From: Mollicutes bacterium
GTDB taxonomy: Bacteria > Bacillota_I > Bacilli_A > Izemoplasmatales > Izemoplasmataceae
Direction of reading: 5' to 3'
DNA length: 64,000 nt
Assembly: GCA_003551005.1 (NCBI GenBank)
Contig: PULR01000063.1
Span: 1-64,000 of the forward strand
Shown: piece after piece, positions 15,776 to 23,016 of the stretch
Layout of the letters: every line of letters starts with the position of its first letter
Numbering within the stretch: the first letter of the stretch is position 1
Translations under genes and position numbers: made by a program
The notes under the pieces: model-generated
Database searches by the model: none
Told to the model about the DNA's origin: nothing
Seen by the model: only the letters and a program-made list of their open reading frames with translations

Positions 15776-17149
15776 TCACTCGTTCTGCTCTTCTTCGAGC
15801 AGGTCGCCTTTCTTCGCGCCGCGGAAACGGACGCTCAGAGCGACGATGGCTGCGGCGAAGAGGATCAGCCCGACAACGGGCACGCCGATGAAGAAGAACA
15901 GCCGGATCAGGCTCAGAGCCGTGATGCCATCGGTGACGAGGTAGGCGAGTCCTTCGACGCCGTAGTCGACCAGCTCATAGAGCGGATAGAACAAGGCGAC
16001 GGGGACCGAAAGCAGGATACCATAGACGAACCCGGCAATCATCGCGCCGCGGCGTCCGCCGAGGGCGTTGCCGAAGATACCGGCCGCACCACCGGTGAAG
16101 AACGCGCCGATAATGGCGGGTACCGGAATGACGGTGCCGATCGGAATCGAGATGGCGAGTCCCACGAGCGTGCCGAAGAACGCGAAGATGAAACCGATCA
16201 TCAGCGCCTTGGGTGCATAGGCGAAGATGACGGGCACATCGAGCGCGGGGCGTGCGCCGGGGACGATCTTCAGCGCGATGCCGCGGAAGGCGGGCACGAT
16301 CTCAGCGAGGAACATCCGGACACCATAAAGCAGCACAAGGACGCCGGCTGCGAAGCCGAGACCACGAAGCAGACCGAAGATCAGGTAGTGCTGGTCGCCG
16401 GCGAATTCAGCCACGAACTCGGGACCGGCCGCGATGACGGTGACGAGATACACCAGCACCATGACAATCGACACAGCGATTGCCGTGTCCTTGATGAAGC
16501 TGAGCCGCTCAGGCACATTGACATCCTCGGTGCTTTTCTCCGGGTTGCCGAAGAGCTTGCCGATGTAGGCCGAGGCGATGACGCCGAGCGTGGTGAGGTG
16601 GCCGTAGGCGATCTTGTCCTCGCCGGTCAGTCTGCGCATCGCAGGCTGCGCGATGGCGGGCAGGAGCGTCAGGATCGAGCCCTGCAGGAGCGAACCGAAG
16701 ATGACGGTGTTCGTCTCGCTGACGCCGAGGTCATAAAACGCCCACGCCAGGCCGCCGGCCAGGATCCACATCATGTGGCCCGTGAGGAAGATGTACTTGA
16801 AGGGCGTGATGCGGGCGATGAGGACGTTCACCAAGAAGCCGAACCCGAGAATCAGGGCGGTCGTGCGGGCGATGAACGCGACCTGGTCGGACAGCGCGCC
16901 GACGACGGCTTCATCGAACGGCACGACGCCTTCGATGCCGAAACCTTCAACGAAGATGTCGGCGAAGGGCTCGAGGTTCTCGGCGATCAGATCCGAGCCA
17001 GCCGAGAGGATGAGAAAGCCCAGAATGGTCTTGAAGACCCCTTCGACGATGTTCTCGATGCGTTTCTTCTGTACAATCAGTCCAATGAGCGCAACCACAC
17101 CGAGTAGAATCGACGGCGTGGAAAACAGCTCCGTCAAGAATGCATACAT
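15776..17149 (-). CDS. PTS EIIC component, L-ascorbate (UlaA/SgaT) family
   Basis: 457 residues, about 10-11 helices. Family landmarks recall E. coli UlaA: TILGFLILSAGSDLI near residue 45, FKYIFLTGHMMW near 120, and LLYGVRMFLAEIVPAFRG followed by PGARPALDVPVIFAYAPKA. This places the permease in the ascorbate rather than the mannose (AgaC) or galactitol (GatC) group. It forms the membrane channel that moves and phosphorylates the sugar together with the EIIB and EIIA encoded upstream. The surrounding catabolic enzymes are those for N-acetylgalactosamine, so the transported sugar is inferred to be an amino sugar, not ascorbate. Confidence 0.88.
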   Translation of the reverse strand: MYAFLTELFSTPSILLGVVALIGLIVQKKRIENIVEGVFKTILGFLILSAGSDLIAENLEPFADIFVEGFGIEGVVPFDEAVVGALSDQVAFIARTTALILGFGFLVNVLIARITPFKYIFLTGHMMWILAGGLAWAFYDLGVSETNTVIFGSLLQGSILTLLPAIAQPAMRRLTGEDKIAYGHLTTLGVIASAYIGKLFGNPEKSTEDVNVPERLSFIKDTAIAVSIVMVLVYLVTVIAAGPEFVAEFAGDQHYLIFGLLRGLGFAAGVLVLLYGVRMFLAEIVPAFRGIALKIVPGARPALDVPVIFAYAPKALMIGFIFAFFGTLVGLAISIPIGTVIPVPAIIGAFFTGGAAGIFGNALGGRRGAMIAGFVYGILLSVPVALFYPLYELVDYGVEGLAYLVTDGITALSLIRLFFFIGVPVVGLILFAAAIVALSVRFRGAKKGDLLEEEQNE

Positions 17150-17166
17150 ACTGCAATCCTCCTATA

Positions 17167-17457
17167 TTATTTTTGTTGCTTGGACTCCAGGTTCTCGATA
17201 GCTTTGAGCAGCTTCTCCTTGACCTCTTGTGAATCGGAGATGTTGTCGATCACGAGCACTTCTCCACCGAACTCGGAAGCGTTGCGTTCAAGGTCCTTGC
17301 TCAAGACATAGATATCGGCGTTCATGCTCTTGGCCGACCCGAGGTCGACGCTCTCAAGCTCCGCCTTGATGCCGGCTTCCTTCAGCGCATCCTCGATGGA
17401 CATCTTGAGCATCATGCTCGATCCCATGCCGAGACCGCAAGTGGCGACGATCTTCAT
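17167..17457 (-). CDS. PTS EIIB component, ascorbate/lactose-type
   Basis: 96 residues with the phosphocysteine P-loop at the N-terminus, ATCGLGMGSSMMLKM, which resembles UlaB (CGNGQGSSM). It receives phosphate from EIIA and passes it to the sugar bound in EIIC. The gene lies 17 bases upstream of the EIIC gene and follows the SIS-protein gene; an AGGAGGGACGCGG ribosome site precedes its ATG. Confidence 0.9.
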   Translation of the reverse strand: MKIVATCGLGMGSSMMLKMSIEDALKEAGIKAELESVDLGSAKSMNADIYVLSKDLERNASEFGGEVLVIDNISDSQEVKEKLLKAIENLESKQQK

Positions 17458-17493
17458 CCGCGTCCCTCCTTTCTCTGCGGCTTGTCCGCCTCA

Positions 17494-18228
17494 TCAGAGG
17501 CAGCTGATGCGTTTACGGTATTTCTCGATGTGCTTCTTGTTGATTTTATCGCCTTCATCCAGGTTCGAACTGACCCAGATGGGAGGCTCGTATCCTTCCT
17601 TGACCAACCTGTCGACGGTCTCGACGACGACGGATTGGATAATCGTGAAACCGATGATCGAGGAGGTCGGGCCGAACTTCGTCTGCAGACCCTCGATCTC
17701 CATGACGGCATCGCCGGCGACACCCCGGTTATCAAGGATGACGTCCGCGAAATCATAGGTCTTCTTGCCGGAGGGATGCCGGCTCTCTACCGAGCGTGCG
17801 AAATCCTCCGAAAGCAAGGTGATGACTTTCAACCCTCGCTCCTTGGCTTCTTTGGCCATCTCGATCGGGGCCGGGTTGCGCGCGGAGGTCGAGGCCACGA
17901 GCATCACGTCCTGCTCATGCACGGTCTCGTTGTCGAGAATCGCTTTGGCATAACCCTGCTGGCGTTCACCGGCAGTCGAGAGCGGCGCCTTGGGCGCGAG
18001 CGACATCGCCGGCGGCAAAATGGCGTTCACCGGAACCAGCCCGCCGGCTCTGTAGAAGACTTCCATGGCGTACATCTGCGAGTGCCCGCAGCCGAAGACG
18101 TGCAGCACGCCGTCCGACTTGATGGAGTCCTTGACGAGCTCGGCTGCCGCTTCGATGTTCTCCCCCTGGGTGCGTTCGACGTCTTCGTAGATGTCCTTGA
18201 CTTTCTGCATATAGGTCTTATAAAGCAT
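17494..18228 (-). CDS. SIS-domain sugar-phosphate isomerase-like protein (UPF0309-like)
   Basis: 244 residues from the ATG at 18228, which has AGGAG eight bases upstream. The single SIS domain shows LHVFGCGHSQMYAMEVFYRAGG near residue 43, with an Ala-rich signal where phosphosugars bind, VASTSARNPAPIEMA (the SIS Ser-x-Ser/Thr-rich loop) and VITLLSED. This matches the uncharacterised UPF0309 group. AgaS elsewhere in the operon already supplies a deaminase/isomerase, so this second SIS enzyme may handle a different phosphosugar. Its place between EIIA and EIIB genes shows it is tied to the imported substrate. Confidence 0.8.
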   Translation of the reverse strand: MLYKTYMQKVKDIYEDVERTQGENIEAAAELVKDSIKSDGVLHVFGCGHSQMYAMEVFYRAGGLVPVNAILPPAMSLAPKAPLSTAGERQQGYAKAILDNETVHEQDVMLVASTSARNPAPIEMAKEAKERGLKVITLLSEDFARSVESRHPSGKKTYDFADVILDNRGVAGDAVMEIEGLQTKFGPTSSIIGFTIIQSVVVETVDRLVKEGYEPPIWVSSNLDEGDKINKKHIEKYRKRISCL

Positions 18229-18233
18229 GACGT

Positions 18234-18686
18234 TCACTCCTGTTCCTTGGATTTTAGAATGCGTTCAACAGCTTCGGGCGACTCCGCCTTGATGAGTTCC
18301 TCGATTGCCTCCGCATCCTGCAGGATGCTGCTGAGGCCGGCAAGCAGGTCGAGGTGTGATTGCTTGTCGGTCGCGGACATCGCGAAGAAGAGCTTGATGG
18401 GGTCCTTGTCGGGAACACCGAAATCGACTCCCCTCTGCGATGTAGCCAGACTCAAGCCTGTCTTCAAGGCACCGTGTTCCGGCCTGGCATGGAAGAAGGC
18501 CACGTGCGGGGCGACCAGGATGTACATCCCGTGTTCTTCGACCGTCTCGATCATCTTATCGATGTAACCTTCTTCGATGTAGCCCTCTTTCAGAAGCAAT
18601 TCTCCGGATATTCTGGCGGCCTCCCGCCAGTCGGCGGGATTCTGATGGGTCTGGATGCGGTTCTTTTCGACTATCGGCATGATCAT
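18234..18686 (-). CDS. PTS EIIA component (ascorbate/mannitol-fructose superfamily)
   Basis: 150 residues with the EIIA type-2 active-site region LVAPHVAFFHARPEHGALKT, in which the His of FHARPE is the phosphorylation site by comparison with UlaC, and a following KLFFAMSATDKQSHLDLLAGL. It takes phosphate from HPr and passes it to EIIB. Its ATG overlaps the agaS stop (ATGA), and its ribosome site GGAGG is close. Together with the EIIB and EIIC genes it forms a complete three-protein ascorbate-type permease. Confidence 0.88.
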   Translation of the reverse strand: MIMPIVEKNRIQTHQNPADWREAARISGELLLKEGYIEEGYIDKMIETVEEHGMYILVAPHVAFFHARPEHGALKTGLSLATSQRGVDFGVPDKDPIKLFFAMSATDKQSHLDLLAGLSSILQDAEAIEELIKAESPEAVERILKSKEQE

Positions 18687-19822
18687 GTATCCTCCTGGGG
18701 GTAGGGATAGAGTCTGACACCTTTCACGACACGGTTGATAACACCTTCGGGGCTCGGGTCGTCGGGATTGATGCCCTGCTTGTAGGATTTCAAGAAGGCG
18801 AGCCGCTGGGCGGCGACGAGGTAGGGAAACAGCAGGAACGCATCCGGCATCGCGGTCTTCGCATCCGCGAGCGTGACTTGCCGATCCGCGGCGATGGATT
18901 CGTCGTAGCCCTCGCTGAAGACGACATCCTGTGTCATGCCGTCGCCTTCGAGCTCCTCAAGCAAGTCGCGTTCGTATTTTCTTGTGTAGTCGTCGTTGGA
19001 GAGGAACTGAAAGACCGTCGTCTTTTCATCGATGAAGGATTTCGGTCCGTGACGAAAGCCGAGCGGGGTGTCCGAACGGGTCGCGATGCGGCCGGCGTTC
19101 AGCTCGAGCATCTTGAGTTCCGCTTCCTTCGCGAGGCCCTTGAACGGGGCGGAGCCGAGGAAGACCGCCTTCTTGAAGTCGCTGGCGGCGACGGCATCGA
19201 GCGTCTCGGAGGTCATGACCTTCTTTGCCATCCCGGCGGCGCGGTCGACGGTCTTTGCATGCTCGTTGATGGCGTCGAGGTTGAAAAGCAGAAGCGAGGC
19301 GAGCGCCATCGTCGAGAAGCTGCCGGTCATCGCGAGGCCCTTGTCATTGGCCGCTTCCGGCATGTAGACGACCAGTGCGTTGTCGTCTTCTTCTCCACGA
19401 CGGGCCAGCGAGCCTTCGCGGTTGCAGGTGAGGATGATGTGGTAGACCTCGTCGATCAGCGCATCGGCGAGGTCCACCGTCGCTACGCTTTCGGGGCTGT
19501 TGCCCGAACGGGCGTAGGAGACAAGCAGCGTCGGTCGCTTGGGGCGGAAATACGCTTCGGGGGCGGCGACGATGTCGGTCGTGGCGATGGGTTCCACCAC
19601 GAAGGGACTGCTGGTATTTATATAGGGAGCGACCGTCTCTCCGATGAAAGCGGAACTTCCAGCACCTGAGAGGATGACTCGGAGGTCCTTGTCGCTGCTC
19701 ACGCGTTTCAGAAAACGGGCAATGTCTTCCTGTCGGCTTTGGATGGTTTCGTAGGTCTCCCGCCAGAGCCTGGGCTGCTGGGCGATTTCACGGTAGGTGG
19801 TGTAGTTCTCGTAAGCGTTCAT
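18683..19822 (-). CDS. agaS: AgaS-like D-galactosamine-6-phosphate deaminase/isomerase
   Basis: 379 residues from the ATG at 19822 (preceded by AAAGGGGATGGAACC). It has two SIS domains: ILSGAGSSAFIGETVAPYI near residue 50, LLVSYARSGNSPESVATV near 100, and in the second half AVFLGSAPFKGLAKEAELKMLEL followed by TPLGFRHGPKSFIDE, the GlmS/AgaS hallmark. The size equals E. coli AgaS. The enzyme converts galactosamine-6-P to tagatose-6-P and ammonia. It is the first enzyme gene after the regulator, and the downstream kinase and aldolase would process its product. Confidence 0.9.
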   Translation of the reverse strand: MNAYENYTTYREIAQQPRLWRETYETIQSRQEDIARFLKRVSSDKDLRVILSGAGSSAFIGETVAPYINTSSPFVVEPIATTDIVAAPEAYFRPKRPTLLVSYARSGNSPESVATVDLADALIDEVYHIILTCNREGSLARRGEEDDNALVVYMPEAANDKGLAMTGSFSTMALASLLLFNLDAINEHAKTVDRAAGMAKKVMTSETLDAVAASDFKKAVFLGSAPFKGLAKEAELKMLELNAGRIATRSDTPLGFRHGPKSFIDEKTTVFQFLSNDDYTRKYERDLLEELEGDGMTQDVVFSEGYDESIAADRQVTLADAKTAMPDAFLLFPYLVAAQRLAFLKSYKQGINPDDPSPEGVINRVVKGVRLYPYPQEDT

Positions 19823-19898
19823 GGTTCCATCCCCTTTCAATCAGTGTCGGTAAAATCGTCATGACGTCATTACCAGTAGAAGGAAAATAATTGACGGG

Positions 19899-20621
19899 TC
19901 ATTCGAGCACGACCCGGTAGTTGAACTGATCGCCGCGGGCGATGCTGATGGTGTATTCAATGATTTCGTCGTCTTCGTAGGTGGTCCGCTCGATCATCAT
20001 GCTCGGGACCGCCTGGTTCACCTCTAGCAGTTCGGCCTCGTAATCGCGGGTGGTGACCGGTTTGAGGACTTCTTCCGCTTTTGAGAAAGAGACATCGAAT
20101 TGATTTCGGAAGACATCGTACATCGGAGTGTCTTCAAGGTCCTCGCGGACAAGGCCTTTGAACCGTTCAACGGGAAGATAGGTCCGTTCATACATCATCG
20201 GCGTATCATCCGCCATGCGCAGACGGACCAGCCGATAATGCGGGCTGCCGATCTCCACGCCGAGCTTGCGGGCGATTTTCTCATCGCTTGAATGGGTGTC
20301 GAACTCCAGCACCTTCGACCAGGGCTCCCGCCCGATCTTCTTCATCTCGTCGGTGAAACTGTAGAAGCCGAGCAGGTCCTGGCTCAGTTTCGGGGCGACA
20401 TAGGTGCCGTCCCCGTGACGTTTCTCGAGCAGGCCCATCGAGACCAGTTCATTGACGGCGTGGCGGACGGTCACCCGGCTGACATCATACATCTCGCAGA
20501 GTTGTCTTTCCGAAGGGATCCGCTCGTTTTCAAGATATCTCCCCTCCTGGATGTCCTTGACCAGGATCTCCACCAGTTGATAATACAGAGGGAGTTTGCT
20601 GTTTTTATCGACTGCTGCCAT
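19899..20621 (-). CDS. GntR/HutC-family regulator with UTRA domain (AgaR/NagR-like)
   Basis: 240 residues. The N-terminal winged helix (~8-75) includes IPSERQLCEMYDVSRVTVRHAV; the UTRA ligand domain follows (~95-238) with MYERTYLP and PSMMIERTTY. HutC-type regulators of this kind repress amino-sugar operons and release DNA on binding a sugar phosphate. It is the first gene of the operon, so autoregulation is likely. The start ATG follows AAGGAAGGATAGC. A direct repeat lies 38-57 bases upstream. Confidence 0.9.
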   Translation of the reverse strand: MAAVDKNSKLPLYYQLVEILVKDIQEGRYLENERIPSERQLCEMYDVSRVTVRHAVNELVSMGLLEKRHGDGTYVAPKLSQDLLGFYSFTDEMKKIGREPWSKVLEFDTHSSDEKIARKLGVEIGSPHYRLVRLRMADDTPMMYERTYLPVERFKGLVREDLEDTPMYDVFRNQFDVSFSKAEEVLKPVTTRDYEAELLEVNQAVPSMMIERTTYEDDEIIEYTISIARGDQFNYRVVLE

Positions 20622-20658
20622 GCTATCCTTCCTTCAGACCGTCAGAGAACCTTTGATT

Positions 20659-20678
20659 TATAATACCTCTATAATACC
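20659..20678. promoter_or_regulatory. Tandem TATAATACC repeats upstream of the GntR gene (candidate operator/-10)
   Basis: TATAATACC occurs at 20659-20667 and again at 20670-20678, an 11-base period, i.e. about one helical turn. On the minus strand these read GGTATTATA twice, upstream of the regulator and operon. The half-site begins like the TGGT of NagR-type operators, but it is not palindromic, so the assignment is tentative. Either copy could also act as a -10 box. Confidence 0.4.
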
Positions 20679-20813
20679 ACTTACATTTTTAACCTATCAT
20701 AACGCTTTCACTCTGTCAACGCGAACTCTTTTATAATTTCCCCCCTCCTGATTCCTTGTACTGCTCGGAGCAGCCGGAGAGCGTGAAAAAAATTTTTTCG
20801 GGTTATTCTTTCA

Positions 20814-20822
20814 TGGTACAAT
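20814..20822 (+). promoter_or_regulatory. Extended -10 promoter of the GGDEF gene
   Basis: TGGTACAAT forms a TGnTACAAT extended -10 element 21 bases before the ATG of the diguanylate cyclase gene. The preceding tract of A and T runs may act as an UP-like element; no -35 box is clear. Confidence 0.5.
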
Positions 20823-20842
20823 GAAAGCAAGGAGGAAAGAGC

Positions 20843-22360
20843 ATGGAATATGTGCAGTTGTTCGGGTTGACAATCTCGCTTTTGATCGCTGTGGCCCTCG
20901 CCACCTATGGGTGGCTGTATCGCTCGCGAAATGGCGCACCAGCTATCGTGATCCTTTCCGTGCTTTTTTTTCTTTGGCATCTCACGACTTTCTTTGAAGG
21001 GCTGTCCACCCAGATCGAGACCATGCGTTTCTGGCGCGACATGCAGCAGATCAGCGTTTTCCTCACGCCCTTCTTTCTTTTCCGCTTCGCCCTCGATTTC
21101 TCCGAGAACAGGTTGCGCTGGCCGCTCACGGCGCTGATCATCATCCCGCTCACGGGCATCCTGCTCATCTTCACCAACCCAGTCCACGGCCTCGTACGCG
21201 AGGGGTACTTTCTTATCGAGGACGCCCCTTTCGTCCAGCTGCGGGTCGACCTCACCCCCTTGGGAGCGTTGAGTCTCATCGCGAGCACGGCTTTTCTGCT
21301 AGTCGCCGTGGTGATGCTGCTGGATTACCACCGACATGTGAGCTTGAAAGTCAAGAAACAGATCCGGCTGTTCGTCGGTGCCATCACGCTCAACGTCCTT
21401 TTGACCATCGCCAATCTTACACTGCTTCGGGGTCTTGGCTACAACGTCCTGACCTCCACGCTCTATACCCCGAGCGCGGTGATTCTCTTCTATGGGTTCT
21501 TCCGCTACGATTTCTTCGTGGTCTCGCCGCTCTCCAAGGAGAAGCTGCTCACGACTCTCAAAGATCAGATTCTCGTACTCGACGAATCAAACCGACTGGT
21601 TGAATTCAATGAAGCCGCCGCTGAACATTTTTGCGACCATCACGCGGTGGCACTCGAGGTGGGAATGCCCGTGTGGCGGTTCTTCCCCCAGCCTCCCTGC
21701 GTGCCCCTTGGGAACAATCCACACCGAAACGCCTATCAGGAGGTCGCTCACCCGCACGGGGATGAAATCCGTTATTTCAGAATCCGCTACCACAGCCTGC
21801 AGGGGAACCGGCGTTTTCAGGGCACGCTGATCGTCATCGAGGATGTCACCATCGACACACAATACGAGATCCAGCTCAAGCATCGGGCGGACCGCGATCC
21901 GCTCACAAGTCTTCTCAACCGCACCACCTTCCAGCAACACTATGAACAACTCGAACGTCACAACCGCTCGCTGGTGCTGCTCGACATCGACGATTTCAAG
22001 GCGATCAACGACGCCCATGGCCACGCCGTCGGCGACCGCACCCTTATCCTCTTCGCTGCGGCCATGCAGGAAGCGGCTGGAGGCAATGCCATCCTCGGCC
22101 GCCTCGGCGGCGAAGAATTCGGCATCGCCTATCAAGATATTCCGTCCGAGGAAGCCAAAGCGCGGGCCGAAACACTCAACCGTCTCATCCGCGAACGCGA
22201 CTTTGAAGGCGTGAATGTCACCGTCAGCATCGGTCTCGCCCACGACCCCGATGGCTCGAAACCTTTCGACCGCATCCGTGCGGAAGCGGACAAAGCCCTC
22301 TACCAAGCGAAGGATGCGGGAAAAGACACAGTGTGTTCGGACCTTGATCATCCGCAGTGA
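20843..22360 (+). CDS. Membrane diguanylate cyclase (7TM-PAS-like-GGDEF)
   Basis: 505 residues. About seven helices span residues 5-225, in the style of the histidine-kinase 7TM N-terminal sensor domain. A PAS-like segment follows (~235-335, with DEIRYFRIRYHSLQG), then a GGDEF domain (~345-500). The signature is RLGGEEFGIAY, a functional GGEEF form, with LDIDDFKAINDAHGHAVGD before it. It should make c-di-GMP from GTP. It is transcribed away from the GntR gene. The start follows AAGGAGGAAAGAGC. Confidence 0.9.
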   Translation: MEYVQLFGLTISLLIAVALATYGWLYRSRNGAPAIVILSVLFFLWHLTTFFEGLSTQIETMRFWRDMQQISVFLTPFFLFRFALDFSENRLRWPLTALIIIPLTGILLIFTNPVHGLVREGYFLIEDAPFVQLRVDLTPLGALSLIASTAFLLVAVVMLLDYHRHVSLKVKKQIRLFVGAITLNVLLTIANLTLLRGLGYNVLTSTLYTPSAVILFYGFFRYDFFVVSPLSKEKLLTTLKDQILVLDESNRLVEFNEAAAEHFCDHHAVALEVGMPVWRFFPQPPCVPLGNNPHRNAYQEVAHPHGDEIRYFRIRYHSLQGNRRFQGTLIVIEDVTIDTQYEIQLKHRADRDPLTSLLNRTTFQQHYEQLERHNRSLVLLDIDDFKAINDAHGHAVGDRTLILFAAAMQEAAGGNAILGRLGGEEFGIAYQDIPSEEAKARAETLNRLIRERDFEGVNVTVSIGLAHDPDGSKPFDRIRAEADKALYQAKDAGKDTVCSDLDHPQ

Positions 22361-22365
22361 ATGAC

Positions 22366-22392
22366 AAAAGCCGGCAGGACCGGCTTTTATTT
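22366..22392. terminator. Bidirectional terminator
   Basis: AAAAGCCGG (22366-22374) pairs with CCGGCTTTT (22380-22388), leaving a 5-base loop, between the convergent GGDEF and UDG genes. Confidence 0.85.
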
Positions 22393-22395
22393 TGC

Positions 22396-23016
22396 TTATG
22401 GTTCTTTATCGAAAAGCACCTGGTGAAGCCGCTTGCGGATGCTAGGCAGCCGCTCGTGGAAAAACTCGGGATGGTCCTTGAACCATTTGATGTTGAGCGG
22501 AGAGGGATGGGGCAGGACGAACGTATCCTTGTCCTTGAGCGTCCGGGTGTGCATGACGAGCTCGTGAAACGTTTCACCAGGGAAGAAATAGTCCGCGGCG
22601 GCCTTGCCGACGATGAGGAAGATGGTATTCTCGAGTCGCTTTAGCTCGGCCTCCAGCCAGAGGTCGGCGCATATTTTCGGCGGTTTGCGATCCCCGCCGC
22701 GGGGTGTCTTTCCCGGGAAACACTTGCCGACGGACGTGATATAGAAGCGAGAGGGGTCATAAAACACCTCACGGTCGATGCCGTACCACTCTCCTCGCAG
22801 CTTTTCTCCCGAAGCATCGTCGAAGGGGAATCCGCTTTCGTGGACGGAGCGCGAGGGCGCCTGGGAGATCTGCGCGAGGGGGGCGGTAGGATGACCGCGC
22901 ACCACGGGGCGCGGCTCATGGGGAAAACGCCCCCGGCATTCACGGCAGGCACGGATCCGTTCAAGCAGGTCGGCTTCCGCGTTCAAATCGCTACGACTTT
23001 TCCCAGGCATAGGCAT
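22396..23016 (-). CDS. Uracil-DNA glycosylase superfamily protein
   Basis: About 206 residues. It has an N-terminal Cys-containing segment (IRACRECRGRFP), PTAPLAQISQAPSRSVHESGFPF as the motif-1 region, SVGKCFPGK in mid protein, FLIVGKAAADYFF, and the C-terminal HPSPLNIKWFK, the motif-2 His loop typical of UDG families. This places it in the COG1573-like superfamily, which excises uracil from DNA; whether it binds a 4Fe-4S cluster is unclear, as only a few Cys are visible. The start is uncertain: ATGs at 23016 and 23010 overlap the peptidase gene end. Confidence 0.75.
   Translation of the reverse strand: MPMPGKSRSDLNAEADLLERIRACRECRGRFPHEPRPVVRGHPTAPLAQISQAPSRSVHESGFPFDDASGEKLRGEWYGIDREVFYDPSRFYITSVGKCFPGKTPRGGDRKPPKICADLWLEAELKRLENTIFLIVGKAAADYFFPGETFHELVMHTRTLKDKDTFVLPHPSPLNIKWFKDHPEFFHERLPSIRKRLHQVLFDKEP

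Noticed and set aside
15764-17107. 447-residue plus-strand open frame rich in Asp, Glu, Gly and Arg
   Set aside because: It is the antisense shadow of the ascorbate-type EIIC; such acidic/basic translations are typical opposite membrane-protein genes.
15776-17149. Galactitol GatC-type EIIC
   Set aside because: First impression from the aldolase and kinase neighbours. The landmark loops match UlaA/SgaT better, so the ascorbate family was chosen.
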